A stretch of 64,000 bases of DNA, taken from an uncultured Selenomonadales bacterium (GTDB lineage Bacteria; Bacillota; Negativicutes; Selenomonadales; Selenomonadaceae). Below the pieces are notes generated by a model. It was given only the letters and a program-made list of their open reading frames with translations, was not told the origin of the DNA and did no database searches. Shown here one piece after another: positions 43,950 through 53,691 of the stretch (the stretch's first letter is position 1; every line of letters begins with the position of its first letter). The translations under genes were made by a program, and so were the position numbers. Where the stretch lies: NCBI GenBank assembly GCA_947165145.1, contig CAMUZG010000001.1:1-64000 (forward strand), given 5' to 3'.

Positions 43950-45067
43950 AAAATAAATTTTTGTTTGTGCATGTTGATATTGAGCAGGATAGCGATTGCC
44001 AAAATGTTCGTCGTCAGCGAGCTGATACCGTAACTCATCAGCGGCAATGGAATTCCCGTGACAGGCATAATCCCCGTTGTCATGCCGACGTTAACGAGCA
44101 CGTGGAACGCAAGCATTGACGTTATCCCGACGGCAAGCAGTCGCCCGAACACGTCGCCCGCATCTTTAGCAATTTGTATGCCGCGCCAAAGCACAATCAG
44201 ATACAAAAGCAACAGCGCGACTGCTCCGACGAAACCGAGTTCTTCGCCGACGACCGCAAAAATAAAATCCGTGTGATTTTCGGGCAGGAAGTTCAGCTGA
44301 CTTTGCGTGCCCTCGAATAGACCTTTGCCGAAAAGCATTCCCGAACCGATTGCGATTTTCGATTGGATAATGTGATAGCCTGAGCCGAGCGGGTCAACGT
44401 TCGGGTCAAGGAAAACCATTATGCGCATCTTCTGATAATCTTTTAGGAACTGCCACATCACGGGGAACATTGCAATTCCCGCGAAAACTATTCCCGCGAA
44501 AATTCGCCACGGCATACCGCAAGCAATCACCATGCCGAAGAAAATCGCCATGAAGACCAGCGACGTGCCTAAGTCAGGTTGCTTGAGGACGAGCAAGAAC
44601 GGTAAGCCCACATACAGCACGACGGGCAACAGGTCTTGAATCGTGTTAAGCTTGCCCATGCGTTCTTCGAGTATCGACGCCAAACAGATTATCATTATGA
44701 TTTTCGAGAACTCCGACGGCTGAATGCTTACGGGACCGAGTTGAATCCAACGTTGTGCGCCGAGTGCCGCATGACCGAACAACATGACCGCCAGCAACAT
44801 TATCAAGTTAAAGACGTAAAGCGTCTTGCCGTGTTGACTGAGCCCGCGATAATCGAAATTCATGAACAGCACCGCCATCACCGCGTTGACGACCGCAAAG
44901 AGCCCTTGCCGTTGAACAAACCAGAAACGTTCCTCGCCAGGCGTGTTGATGTGCGTTGCGCTTGAAATTATCACGAGACCGTATATGACAATCGCCGTCG
45001 CCGCCAAGAGTAGTGGCAAATCGATTCGGCGAAGAAGTCTTTTGCTTTCTGTGGAGAAAAGTGCCAA
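43946..45067 (-). CDS. rodA: Rod shape-determining SEDS glycosyltransferase RodA
   Basis: A 373-residue polytopic peptidoglycan polymerase. TTG 45067 has GGAGG with 8-nt spacing and gives the family length; a frame extends to 45166 without a site. Conserved segments are GHAALGAQRWIQLGP, QPDLGTSLVF, LPENHTDFIFA, PVTGIPLPLMSYG. It acts with a class B PBP and MreB (mreB lies at the window end). Confidence 0.93.
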   Translation of the reverse strand: MALFSTESKRLLRRIDLPLLLAATAIVIYGLVIISSATHINTPGEERFWFVQRQGLFAVVNAVMAVLFMNFDYRGLSQHGKTLYVFNLIMLLAVMLFGHAALGAQRWIQLGPVSIQPSEFSKIIMIICLASILEERMGKLNTIQDLLPVVLYVGLPFLLVLKQPDLGTSLVFMAIFFGMVIACGMPWRIFAGIVFAGIAMFPVMWQFLKDYQKMRIMVFLDPNVDPLGSGYHIIQSKIAIGSGMLFGKGLFEGTQSQLNFLPENHTDFIFAVVGEELGFVGAVALLLLYLIVLWRGIQIAKDAGDVFGRLLAVGITSMLAFHVLVNVGMTTGIMPVTGIPLPLMSYGISSLTTNILAIAILLNINMHKQKFIF

Positions 45068-45154
45068 ATGTTTCGCCTCCAAAATTTTAATGCGCGTTGA
45101 TTTTTCTGCCGCCGCTAAAATTTTCCTGCCGACGAAACCTGCCGCCAAAAATTT

Positions 45155-45183
45155 TTGCCACGGCAATTTTAGTTTGATATAAT
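45155..45183 (+). promoter_or_regulatory. guaA promoter
   Basis: TTGCCA (45155-45160), 17-nt spacer, TATAAT (45178-45183), 37 nt before guaA. The leader is too short for a purine riboswitch. Confidence 0.8.
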
Positions 45184-45220
45184 GCGCGCACTGAATATCT
45201 TTGTACGGGAGGCAAGAAAT

Positions 45221-46732
45221 ATGATTTTAGTTTTGGATTTCGGCGGGCAATACAATCAGCTGATAGCGCGGCGCGTGCGTGAAAATAACGTCTATTGCGA
45301 AGTACATGCCGCTTCCGACTTCGACAAAGTGCGTGAGCTCAAACCCGAAGGAATTATTTTGACGGGCGGTCCGCAAAGTGTTTACGTCGACGACGCGAGT
45401 CTCCCGCCGCTTGAGCTGTTTGAACTCGGCGTTCCGATTTTGGGCATTTGTTACGGTGCGCAGGCGATGGCGAAAGTTTTGGGCGGAGAAGTCAAATCCG
45501 CGTCCGTCAGCGAATACGGCAAGACTGAAATTGAGGTCAGCGCGTCGAAACTTTTTGCGAACGTCGAAAAAAAATCTGTCGCGTGGATGAGCCACACTGA
45601 CAGAATTTTTACCGCGCCGAAAGATTTTGTCGTTACGGCGTCAAGCAGCGATTGTCCGATTGCCGCAATGGAAAATCCCGCGAAAAATTTTTACGCCGTG
45701 CAATTTCACCCCGAAGTTGTTCACACGGTCGAGGGTACGAAAATTTTTTCAAACTTCGTCGACATCTGCGGTTGCGCTCGCGATTGGAAAATGTCTTCGT
45801 TCGTCGTCGATACGATTGCTAAGCTTAAAGCCAAAATCGGCGGCGGCAAAGTTCTATGTGCATTATCGGGCGGTGTTGATTCGAGTGTCGCGGCTGTCCT
45901 GCTCAGCAAAGCTGTCGGCAAAAATTTGACGTGCGTTTTCGTCGACCACGGCTTACTTCGCAAGAACGAGGCGGCTGAAGTCGCGGACGTTTTCGGCGGT
46001 TTCGACTTGAATTTCATCAAGATTGACGCTGGCGAACGTTTCTTGAACAAACTGCGCGGCGTCGTCGAACCTGAACGTAAGCGCAAGATCATCGGCGAAG
46101 AATTTATCCGCGTGTTCGAGGAAGTCAGCAAAAAAATCGGCGCGGTTGATTATCTTGTTCAAGGCACGATTTATCCCGACGTCATCGAGAGCGGCTTAGG
46201 CAAGTCTGCGGTCATCAAGTCTCATCACAACGTCGGCGGTCTGCCCGATTTTGTCGACTTCAAAGAAATTGTTGAGCCGTTGCGTCTGCTGTTCAAAGAT
46301 GAAGTTCGTCAAGCCGGTCGCGAACTCGGTTTGCCCGAAAATCTCGTCAATCGGCAACCGTTCCCCGGTCCCGGTCTCGGCATCAGAATTATCGGCGAAG
46401 TCACGGCGGATAAAGTTAAAATCGTTCAAGACGCTGACGCCATTTATCGCGAAGAAATTTTTAAAGCCGGTGTCGACAAAAATTTGGCGCAATATTTTGC
46501 CGCGTTGACGAATATGCGTTCAGTTGGCGTCATGGGCGACGGTCGAACCTACGACTTTGCGATTGCCTTGCGTGCCGTGTTGACCAGCGACTTTATGACC
46601 GCCGAGTCCGCGCAGATTCCGTGGGACGTGTTGAGCCGCGTCGCGAACCGCATTGTCAACGAAGTCAAGGGCGTTAATCGCGTGCTGTACGATTGCACAT
46701 CAAAGCCGCCCGCTACGATTGAATTTGAGTGA
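45221..46732 (+). CDS. guaA: GMP synthase (glutamine-hydrolysing)
   Basis: Converts XMP to GMP. The 503 residues comprise a class I amidotransferase domain ([11 protein letters not shown] nucleophile, FHPEVVHT), the ATP pyrophosphatase domain ([12 protein letters not shown]) and the dimerisation domain ([10 protein letters not shown]). ATG 45221 has GGGAGG upstream. mqnA follows 13 nt later. Confidence 0.96.
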   Translation: MILVLDFGGQYNQLIARRVRENNVYCEVHAASDFDKVRELKPEGIILTGGPQSVYVDDASLPPLELFELGVPILGICYGAQAMAKVLGGEVKSASVSEYGKTEIEVSASKLFANVEKKSVAWMSHTDRIFTAPKDFVVTASSSDCPIAAMENPAKNFYAVQFHPEVVHTVEGTKIFSNFVDICGCARDWKMSSFVVDTIAKLKAKIGGGKVLCALSGGVDSSVAAVLLSKAVGKNLTCVFVDHGLLRKNEAAEVADVFGGFDLNFIKIDAGERFLNKLRGVVEPERKRKIIGEEFIRVFEEVSKKIGAVDYLVQGTIYPDVIESGLGKSAVIKSHHNVGGLPDFVDFKEIVEPLRLLFKDEVRQAGRELGLPENLVNRQPFPGPGLGIRIIGEVTADKVKIVQDADAIYREEIFKAGVDKNLAQYFAALTNMRSVGVMGDGRTYDFAIALRAVLTSDFMTAESAQIPWDVLSRVANRIVNEVKGVNRVLYDCTSKPPATIEFE

Positions 46733-46745
46733 CGGAGGCGATTGC

Positions 46746-47591
46746 ATGAGTCCGAGAATCGGGCATATTGATTTTTTGAACGTCCTGCCGCTCAATTACG
46801 GCTATCGTCACGCCGCGCAGGATTTGCCGATTGTTTACGGTGTGCCGACTTTCGTGAACGCCGAGCTCAACGCGGGGCGAATCGACATCAGCAACATCTC
46901 TTCTATTGAGTACGCCGAACGTAGCGACGAACTTTTGATTCTGCCGAAAATTTGCGTTCGAGCCGACGACGCCGTCACGAGCATAATTTTAGTTTCGCGC
47001 AAACCGATTGAACAACTTCGCGACGACAAAATCATTCTCACGTCGAAATCAGCGACTGCGCAACGTCTGCTGAAAATTATTCTGCACGAATCCTACGACG
47101 CTGAGCCTGCTTACGAGACGCGCTCAGTTGACGTGAATAAGCCCGTTGATGATGATGCGACTGCCGCGTTGCTTATCGGTGACGACGCGCTTTATGTTTA
47201 TCTGCATCGCCCGAAAAATTTTCACGTGTACGATTTGGGTTGCGAGTGGCACAAGCTCACGGGGCGGCAGATGATTTACGCGTTGTGGGCTGTCAGAAAA
47301 AAATTTGCTGTCGAGGAGCCTGAACTTTTGCGTGAGACGTATGAAAAAATTTTGCGTGCCTTCGATTACGGTTTGCAACATAAAGCTGAGGCAATTCGTT
47401 CTGTGCAGTCGAAGCCGTTCACGTTCGCGGAGCTTGATGAGTATTTGGGCGGCGCGATTAAGTGGAACTTGACGAACGACGGTCTCGACGCGTTGAAGTT
47501 GTATTATCACAAGGCGGCGGCGTTGAAACTGATTGACCGTGAGCCTGAATTGAATTTTGCTGACGTGTTGGGAGGCGATTCGCTTGGCTGA
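46746..47591 (+). CDS. mqnA: Chorismate dehydratase MqnA (futalosine pathway)
   Basis: A 281-residue periplasmic-binding-protein-like enzyme that dehydrates chorismate at the first step of futalosine menaquinone synthesis. Signature IGHIDFLNVLPLNYG and the SNISSIEYAE segment fit the family. ATG 46746 has GGAGG upstream. The other mqn genes are not nearby. The menaquinone would serve the succinate dehydrogenase/fumarate reductase at 11674-14883. Confidence 0.87.
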   Translation: MSPRIGHIDFLNVLPLNYGYRHAAQDLPIVYGVPTFVNAELNAGRIDISNISSIEYAERSDELLILPKICVRADDAVTSIILVSRKPIEQLRDDKIILTSKSATAQRLLKIILHESYDAEPAYETRSVDVNKPVDDDATAALLIGDDALYVYLHRPKNFHVYDLGCEWHKLTGRQMIYALWAVRKKFAVEEPELLRETYEKILRAFDYGLQHKAEAIRSVQSKPFTFAELDEYLGGAIKWNLTNDGLDALKLYYHKAAALKLIDREPELNFADVLGGDSLG

Positions 47592-47955
47592 CAAAAAATT
47601 TTTCGGCGCGGCACAAGAACTTCGCACGACGCTAACCGATTCGATAAACGCTGGCAAACCGCCACTTGCAATCGTCTTGGAGCTGGCAAAAGCTGTCGGC
47701 GAACTCTCCGGCGAAGAATCATTCTATCAGACGACGCGCGAACAAATTCTGTCGGTCTACGGACTCGCGCTCAACGACAAATTCATTTTGGACGACGAAC
47801 TTGCCGAAGTTCGGACGCGGCTTGAAAAAATTTCTGCGGCACAACAAAATCCCGACTTCACCGAAGAAGAACGAATCCGCATGGGCTACGCACTCGAACG
47901 CCACAAACAAGAAATCGCGCGGCTTGAAGGTCTTAAACTCAAGGAGCAAGCATGA
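47584..47955 (+). CDS. Conserved-looking helical protein of unknown function
   Basis: A 123-residue soluble protein from TTG 47584 with GGGAGG upstream, overlapping mqnA by 8 nt and priA by 4 nt (ATGA). It is predicted mostly helical, with a charged coiled-coil C-terminus (ERIRMGYALERHKQEIARLE). I recognise no domain. Tight coupling to mqnA and priA suggests a real gene. Confidence 0.7.
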   Translation: MADKKFFGAAQELRTTLTDSINAGKPPLAIVLELAKAVGELSGEESFYQTTREQILSVYGLALNDKFILDDELAEVRTRLEKISAAQQNPDFTEEERIRMGYALERHKQEIARLEGLKLKEQA

Positions 47956-50153
47956 TAATTGCAATCGTCTGCGTGAACGTCACGACGAACGCTATCGACA
48001 AAAATTTTACCTACCGCGTGCCCGACAGCTTGAAATTTTTAAAGGCGGGTTGGCGCGTGATTGTCCCGTTCGGCGGCATAAAAAAAATTGACGGCTTCGT
48101 GATGAACCTGCACGAGGTCGACGACTCCACGCCGTTTGAATTCGAGCTCAAAGACATAATCGGCATTATCGACGACGAGCCGTGGTTTACGACGACAATG
48201 TTGCACGAGGCGCGTTGGCTGGCGGATTTTTATTTGTGCCCGCTGTCGCAGACAATGACGCTGTTCATGCCTGGTCGTCGCGGAAGAAAAATCGTCGCGA
48301 AGTTCGAGCACGTCTTGAAACTTGCAACTTCATTCGACGCGGAAAAATTTTCGCGAGCACCTGCACAGCTGAAACTTCTGCGACTGCTTGAGGAACGCGG
48401 CGAACTTCGTGCAACTGAACTCAAGACGGAAAAAATTTCGTCGTCGACGGCAAAGTTGCTGATTGACGCGGGAATCGTCGTGGCTGAACAACGCAGAATT
48501 TTGCGCGACAGCTATGCCCAATTAAAATCCGTGCCGAAAACTTTCGAGCTGACGGACGATCAATGCGCGGCAATCGCGGCTGTGGAAACGTCGTTGAAAT
48601 CGCACAGGTTTAACGGCTTCCTACTGCGCGGCGTGACGGGTTCAGGCAAAACGCAAGTCTACATTGAACTGGCAAAGATAACGCGACAACTTCAGCGGCG
48701 TGTGATAATTTTGGTGCCGGAAATTTCGTTGACGGGACAAGCGGTCTTGAACTTCAAAGCGCACTTCGCGGACATTGCGGTCATTCACAGCAGATTGAGC
48801 CTTGAGGAGCGTAGCGACGTTTTCGATAAAATTCGTAGCGGCGAGGTCGGCATTGTCATCGGAGCACGGTCGGCATTGTTCACGCCGATTGACAACGTTG
48901 GCTTGATTGTCGTCGACGAAGAGCAGGATTCATCTTACAAGCAGGACAAAATTGCGCCGCGCTATCACGCCCGAATTGTCGCCGAAGAGTTTGCAAAGTT
49001 CCACGACGCGACGATTGTTTTCGGTTCAGCGACACCGAGTCTTGAAAATTTTTATCGCGCCAAACACGGCGAGCTGACATTGTTGGAGTTGCCGCGCAGA
49101 GTTTTGAATAATCCGCTGCCCGAAGTCGAACGCGTTGACATGCGTGGAGAATTTCGTGACGGCAATCGCGAAGTGTTGAGCCGCGCGTTGGTCGAACTGT
49201 TGAAAAAAACTTTGGCGGAAAATCAGCAGGCGATATTGCTTTTGAATCGTCGTGGTTGGTCAACGGTCGTGATGTGCCGAGAGTGCGGAACAGTCGTTGC
49301 GTGTCCAGATTGCGGCTTGCCTATGACTTATCACGCCGACGGGAAATTGCGTTGTCATCGTTGCGACATTGAAAAAGATCCGCCGCAAAATTGTCCCAAG
49401 TGCAATTCGCGCCGAATAAAATTTTTAGGCACAGGCACCGAGAAATTGGAACGTGCGTTGAAAATCGCCTTGCCGAACGCGAAAGTTTTGCGCATGGACA
49501 GAGACTCCACCGGCGGGAAATTTGGTCACCAAAAAATTTTGGACGCGTTCGCCGCGCACGAATACGATATTCTTTTCGGGACGCAAATGGTCGCCAAAGG
49601 TCACGACATCAGCGGCGTCACGGCTGTCGGCATTTTGAGTGCGGACGCGGCGTTGAGCTTCTCGAATTTTCGTGCGGCGGAAACTTGTTTTGAACTCATC
49701 ACTCAAGCGGCAGGTCGAGCAGGTCGCGCGGATTTGCCCGGCAAAGTCATCGTGCAAGCCTACAACGTCGACGCGGCGGCGATTCGGTTCGGTTGCGCTC
49801 ACGATTACGAGAAATTTTGTGCGAATGAATTTCCTCAACGCAAGGAAGTTTTTTTCCCGCCGTTCTGCCGATTGGTCAAGCTCATCGTCACGAACACCGA
49901 CGAGCTTAAAGCTAAGGCTCAAGCTAAAGAAATCGTCAAGTTGTTCCGCGAAGAAGTCGGCAGAAAAAAATCAGCGCGTCACGAAATTTTCGGACCGATA
50001 CCCGCCGCAATCGCCCGCCTGCGCGATGTGTACCGTTTCGCCGTGCTGATAAAGTCTGAAGATTTATCGCGCGTCAGAAATTTTTTGAGAACTCACGAGC
50101 TCAACAAACGCCCCGACATCACAATCGACATCGACCCGTTAACAACCGATTAA
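47952..50153 (+). CDS. priA: Primosomal replication restart helicase PriA
   Basis: A 733-residue superfamily 2 helicase. The N-terminal DNA-binding domain is followed by Walker A GVTGSGKTQVYIE, DEEQ box VVDEEQDSSYKQD, and the zinc-binding cysteines in CRECGTVVACPDCG, CHRCD and CPKCNS. GRAGRAD is motif VI. It reloads DnaB at stalled forks. Confidence 0.95.
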   Translation: MIIAIVCVNVTTNAIDKNFTYRVPDSLKFLKAGWRVIVPFGGIKKIDGFVMNLHEVDDSTPFEFELKDIIGIIDDEPWFTTTMLHEARWLADFYLCPLSQTMTLFMPGRRGRKIVAKFEHVLKLATSFDAEKFSRAPAQLKLLRLLEERGELRATELKTEKISSSTAKLLIDAGIVVAEQRRILRDSYAQLKSVPKTFELTDDQCAAIAAVETSLKSHRFNGFLLRGVTGSGKTQVYIELAKITRQLQRRVIILVPEISLTGQAVLNFKAHFADIAVIHSRLSLEERSDVFDKIRSGEVGIVIGARSALFTPIDNVGLIVVDEEQDSSYKQDKIAPRYHARIVAEEFAKFHDATIVFGSATPSLENFYRAKHGELTLLELPRRVLNNPLPEVERVDMRGEFRDGNREVLSRALVELLKKTLAENQQAILLLNRRGWSTVVMCRECGTVVACPDCGLPMTYHADGKLRCHRCDIEKDPPQNCPKCNSRRIKFLGTGTEKLERALKIALPNAKVLRMDRDSTGGKFGHQKILDAFAAHEYDILFGTQMVAKGHDISGVTAVGILSADAALSFSNFRAAETCFELITQAAGRAGRADLPGKVIVQAYNVDAAAIRFGCAHDYEKFCANEFPQRKEVFFPPFCRLVKLIVTNTDELKAKAQAKEIVKLFREEVGRKKSARHEIFGPIPAAIARLRDVYRFAVLIKSEDLSRVRNFLRTHELNKRPDITIDIDPLTTD

Positions 50154-50196
50154 AAAAAATCCCCTGTGATAAAAATCGCGGGGGAAAATTTTTTTT
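50152..50196. terminator. Bidirectional terminator between priA and thrC
   Basis: CCCC/GGGG stem within AAAATCCCCTGTGATAAAAA, A-run before and T-run after. It shares 30 nt with the inverted terminator at 7340-7380. Confidence 0.85.
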
Positions 50197-51703
50197 ATTT
50201 GCTTGCGAACTGCAGGACACGTTCCGCCATCTCGTCCTTGTCGCAAACGTCTTCGTGCAAAATTTTCGCGTGTGACAGTTCGGCAAGATTTCGCGGGACT
50301 CGGACGCTTGTCAGGACGTTCAACTTCTCAAGTTGCGCCAAATCGTCGACGCCGTCAATCGATTGCCCCAAAGCCGTCAAAACCGCACTTGTGAATTTGT
50401 ACGGGCTGGCAGTCGAGGCGGTCAATACGGGCGTGAAATCCTTCGACCTGCCGCGATATTTGCTCAATGCCGTCATCGCAACGGCGGTGTGCGTGTCAGT
50501 CAAATATTTGAACGAATCGTAAACGCGCTTAACAAAAAGCCGCGTCTCGTCTTCCGTGACGTATTCGGCGTGGAAAAGTCGCTGTAGCCGCGCCTTGAGC
50601 TTGTCGTCAATCGTGTACTGACCTTTTGCGGCAAGTTCGTCCATGTAGTGCTTGACCTGCTTGAAATTACCGTTCGTCTCGTGATAAAGCAAACGCTCAA
50701 GGTTGCTTGAAATCAGAATGTCCATCGACGGCGTTATCGTCTTGAAAAATTCGCGGTTGCGATTGTAAGTGCCCGTGACGAAAAATTCCGTGAGGACGTT
50801 GTTGACGTTCGAGGCGCAAATCATGCCTTTGACGGGCAAACCCATTTTGAGCGCGTAGTAAGCGGCGAGAATGTTGCCGAAATTTCCCGTGGGCACGCAG
50901 ATTAAAATCCTGTCGCCGAGTTTGATTTGATTCGCCTTGATGAGTTCAACGTAGCCCGAAAAGTAGTAAGCGATTTGCGGGACGAGCCGACCCCAATTTA
51001 TCGAGTTGGCGGAACTGAGTTTGACGCCGAGTTTGTCGAGTTCAGCGCGGAGTTTTTTGTCGCCGAAGATTTTTTTAACGCCGCTTTGAGCATCGTCGAA
51101 ATTGCCGCGAACAGCCGTGACGTTGACATTGTCGCCGCGTTGAGTGACCATTTGCAACCGCTGAATTTTGCTGACGCCGCCGTCGGGGTAGAAGACCATG
51201 ACTTTTGTTTGAGGTACGTCCGCGAATCCCGCCAACGCTGCTTTGCCAGTGTCGCCCGATGTCGCCACGAGAATTAAGATTTGTTTCGTCTCGCCGACTT
51301 TCTTCAACGCCAAACGCATGAGGTGCGGCAACATTTGCAACGCCACGTCTTTGAACGCGCTTGTTGGTCCGTGCCACAGTTCCATTGCGCCGACGGGAGC
51401 CGTGGGATTTTTCGGATCTTGAATCAAAACCATGACGGGCACCCGCGCAGGAACGTCGAACCAGTTGTAAGCGAGCTCCGAACATTCACCGAGCTCATCG
51501 GCTGTGTAATCCGTCAAATATTTTCCGAGGAGCCAAGCGGCACGTTCTTCGTAAGTTTTGTCTTTAAGGGCGTCAATTTCCTCAAGCGAGACTGTCGGGA
51601 TTTTTTCTGGCACGAAAAGACCGCCGTCCGCCGCGAGTCCTTGAAGGATTGCTTCCGCCGAACTGACCGGTTTAATTTTTGAGCGCGTGCTGATGTATTT
51701 CAA
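50195..51703 (-). CDS. thrC: Threonine synthase
   Basis: PLP enzyme turning O-phosphohomoserine into threonine. The 502-residue form has the N-terminal YISTRSK and GGLFVPEKIP segments, the PLP lysine in SAFKDVALQM, and the phosphate-binding VPTGNFGNILAAY. The GGAGG site precedes ATG 51703. It has no hom or thrB neighbour. Confidence 0.94.
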   Translation of the reverse strand: MKYISTRSKIKPVSSAEAILQGLAADGGLFVPEKIPTVSLEEIDALKDKTYEERAAWLLGKYLTDYTADELGECSELAYNWFDVPARVPVMVLIQDPKNPTAPVGAMELWHGPTSAFKDVALQMLPHLMRLALKKVGETKQILILVATSGDTGKAALAGFADVPQTKVMVFYPDGGVSKIQRLQMVTQRGDNVNVTAVRGNFDDAQSGVKKIFGDKKLRAELDKLGVKLSSANSINWGRLVPQIAYYFSGYVELIKANQIKLGDRILICVPTGNFGNILAAYYALKMGLPVKGMICASNVNNVLTEFFVTGTYNRNREFFKTITPSMDILISSNLERLLYHETNGNFKQVKHYMDELAAKGQYTIDDKLKARLQRLFHAEYVTEDETRLFVKRVYDSFKYLTDTHTAVAMTALSKYRGRSKDFTPVLTASTASPYKFTSAVLTALGQSIDGVDDLAQLEKLNVLTSVRVPRNLAELSHAKILHEDVCDKDEMAERVLQFASK

Positions 51704-51715
51704 ATGTAAAACCTC

Positions 51716-51964
51716 CTATTTGAGCAAAACCGCAACGACGATTGCCGCAATGCCGAGAAGCGTGACGATATTCAAATTTCGATTGCTGGTTTGCATGTTC
51801 TGCATATTGGTTTGCAGATTTTGTAGGCTTGTGCGAATTTCACGAATGTCTTCTGCCCGTTGATTGTCACGGTCGCGCATCTCCTGCATGAAGACGTTAA
51901 ACTTTGCGTCTTGAATCGCCAATTTCGTTTGAAATTCGATATTGATTTTTTCCTGATCCGTCAT
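51716..51964 (-). CDS. Small tail-anchored coiled-coil protein, copy 2
   Basis: An 82-residue protein: a helical, charged coiled coil (about 1-60, with NLQTNMQNMQT heptads) and a C-terminal membrane segment (IVTLLGIAAIVVAVLL) ending in Lys. The build resembles XhlA-type holin-associated proteins, but no phage genes are near. It is a tandem copy of the next gene, lacking 8 residues (KDFKAEMR-like unit), with GGAGG upstream. Confidence 0.75.
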   Translation of the reverse strand: MTDQEKINIEFQTKLAIQDAKFNVFMQEMRDRDNQRAEDIREIRTSLQNLQTNMQNMQTSNRNLNIVTLLGIAAIVVAVLLK

Positions 51965-51976
51965 GATAATCGCCTC

Positions 51977-52246
51977 CTATTTGAGCAAAACCGCAACGAC
52001 GATTGCCGCAATGCCGAGAAGCGTGACGATATTCAAATTTCGATTGCTGGTTTGCATGTTCTGCATATTGGTTTGCAGATTTTGTAGGCTTGTGCGAATT
52101 TCACGAATGTCTTCTGCCCGTTGATTGTCACGGTCGCGCATTTCCGCTTTAAAGTCTTTCATCTCCTGCATAAAGACGTTAAACTTCGCGTCTTGAATCG
52201 CCAATTTCGTTTGCAACTCAATGTTGATTTTTTCCTGTTCCGTCAT
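51977..52246 (-). CDS. Small tail-anchored coiled-coil protein, copy 1
   Basis: An 89-residue protein from ATG 52246 (AGAGG upstream; a GTG at 52255 is the alternative). It is nearly identical to the downstream copy, including the whole C-terminal half at DNA level, so the duplication is recent. It carries one extra coiled-coil turn (MKDFKAEMRDRDNQ). The gap to the copy is 12 nt. Function unknown; homo- or hetero-oligomers at the membrane are likely. Confidence 0.75.
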   Translation of the reverse strand: MTEQEKINIELQTKLAIQDAKFNVFMQEMKDFKAEMRDRDNQRAEDIREIRTSLQNLQTNMQNMQTSNRNLNIVTLLGIAAIVVAVLLK

Positions 52247-52262
52247 GATGAACACCTCTTTT

Positions 52263-52292
52263 CAATTAGGAATTAGGAATTTGGAATTGGAA
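52263..52292. repeat. GGAATT-type short repeat array
   Basis: CAATTAGGAATTAGGAATTT and further TGGAATTGG units fill the gap between the P-type ATPase-like gene and the coiled-coil genes. Confidence 0.75.
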
Positions 52293-52300
52293 ATGACATT

Positions 52301-53494
52301 TTACTTTGTGCGCAACGAATTCGCCAAAATGAGCACGCTGAAAATCGCCACGCCTACTGCGGCAATCAGCGGGTGAAACGGTATCGGCGGACGTTCAAGA
52401 ACGGTGAGCAATGCGGGCGGTACCAATACGACCCACGACAACAGCGCGAGCCGTCGATTGAGTTTGAGGACGTTGACAACCTTGCAAGCCGTTTCTCTGA
52501 CCGCCAAAAAACTTTCCAATGTCGGCAATTCAAAGTTTAACGTGATGTCTTCAAGTTCGTCAGATTTGAGCGAGCCGCCAGCCAATAAGCACGAAACGTC
52601 AGCACTGAGGAGCGCGGGCAAATCGTGTTTGTCGTTGCCGATAACTGCGATGTTGTTGCCCTTCGCGCGTAGAATTTGAACTTCGCGGGCCTTAGCTTCT
52701 GGCGTAAGGTTCGTGCGTATCGTGCTGAGCAAAAATTCTTTGGAAATGCAATTCGCCATCTTCTTCGGCTGAGCGGTAAGCAAAAGAGTTTCGAGCCCGC
52801 CGCGTGAGAGTGAGCCCAAAAATTTTTTCGCTGAATCGCTACTTTCGTCTTTGAGCGCGATGATACCGCGAGCGACTCTGCCGGTGCTGACAATCACAAC
52901 GGTTTTGCCCTTGACGAGCAGTTGATCAACGCGCGTGCGGAAATATGCGCCGATTGATACGCCGATACTTTCGAGCCAAGCAGGATTGCCGACGCGAATC
53001 GTTGAGCCGTCAACAATCGCCTCGACACCGCGACCAGGAAATTCAGTGAACTCCGTCGACTTGCGCAACTTCAACGCGCGACTGACTGCCGTATCGTAAA
53101 TCGTGCGCCCAACGATGTTCACCGCGTCACGTTCAGCACTCGCCGCCATTTGCAACAGTTGAGCTTGCGAAAGTCCCTGCGGTACCAAATCTGTGATGAA
53201 ATATTCTCCGCCCGTGAGCACGCGATTATACGGCAATGCGACGAAATTTACTTCCGCCAAAGATTTCAACGCGTTCGGATTGTTCACGGTCACGCCGAGC
53301 TTTGCAAGTCGTCTGCCCGCCAAATACAGCGTGAACGGCGACGCCAATATCAAACATATCGGCGAAAAGGCGATGAAGATTGACAGCCCCGATATGATTG
53401 CCGCGTCGACACCGCGATTGAAATACAGCCAAGCCGAAATTGCGCCCGTGACTGCCGCGTCCAACAGGAGCAGGAGAATTATCCGCCGCATCAT
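52301..53494 (-). CDS. P1B-type ATPase-like pseudoenzyme
   Basis: A 397-residue protein colinear with the C-terminal two thirds of heavy-metal P-type ATPases (CopA/ZntA type), but with every catalytic motif altered. The metal-site CPC helix reads SPICLILASP. The phosphorylation motif DKTGTLT reads PYNRVLTGG, so the acceptor Asp is missing. GDGxNDxP reads GNDKHDLP. The His-Pro motif of the nucleotide domain is also lost. The frame is intact and membrane segments remain at both ends, so it is a maintained pseudoenzyme rather than a decayed gene. Role unknown. Confidence 0.75.
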   Translation of the reverse strand: MMRRIILLLLLDAAVTGAISAWLYFNRGVDAAIISGLSIFIAFSPICLILASPFTLYLAGRRLAKLGVTVNNPNALKSLAEVNFVALPYNRVLTGGEYFITDLVPQGLSQAQLLQMAASAERDAVNIVGRTIYDTAVSRALKLRKSTEFTEFPGRGVEAIVDGSTIRVGNPAWLESIGVSIGAYFRTRVDQLLVKGKTVVIVSTGRVARGIIALKDESSDSAKKFLGSLSRGGLETLLLTAQPKKMANCISKEFLLSTIRTNLTPEAKAREVQILRAKGNNIAVIGNDKHDLPALLSADVSCLLAGGSLKSDELEDITLNFELPTLESFLAVRETACKVVNVLKLNRRLALLSWVVLVPPALLTVLERPPIPFHPLIAAVGVAIFSVLILANSLRTK

Positions 53495-53632
53495 TCAAAT
53501 CATTAGCCTCCTTTTGTAGATGGAAAGATTGTAAGGTGGAAAGATCGTAAGTACTTTCCATCTTTTCATCTAACCTACTTTATACACTGCCGGCGAAAGT
53601 TATTCAAGAAAAATTTTTGGTGAAGACGCGCC

Positions 53633-53661
53633 TTGTTGTAAGCGTTGCCGTCGTGTATAAT
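53633..53661 (+). promoter_or_regulatory. pyk promoter
   Basis: TTGTTG (53633-53638), 17-nt spacer, TATAAT (53656-53661). Confidence 0.75.
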
Positions 53662-53691
53662 GAATTCAATCAAAGAATGGAGGTTCGAGCC

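Noticed and set aside
45184..45220. Purine riboswitch before guaA
   Set aside because: Only about 30 nt separate the promoter from the ribosome site.
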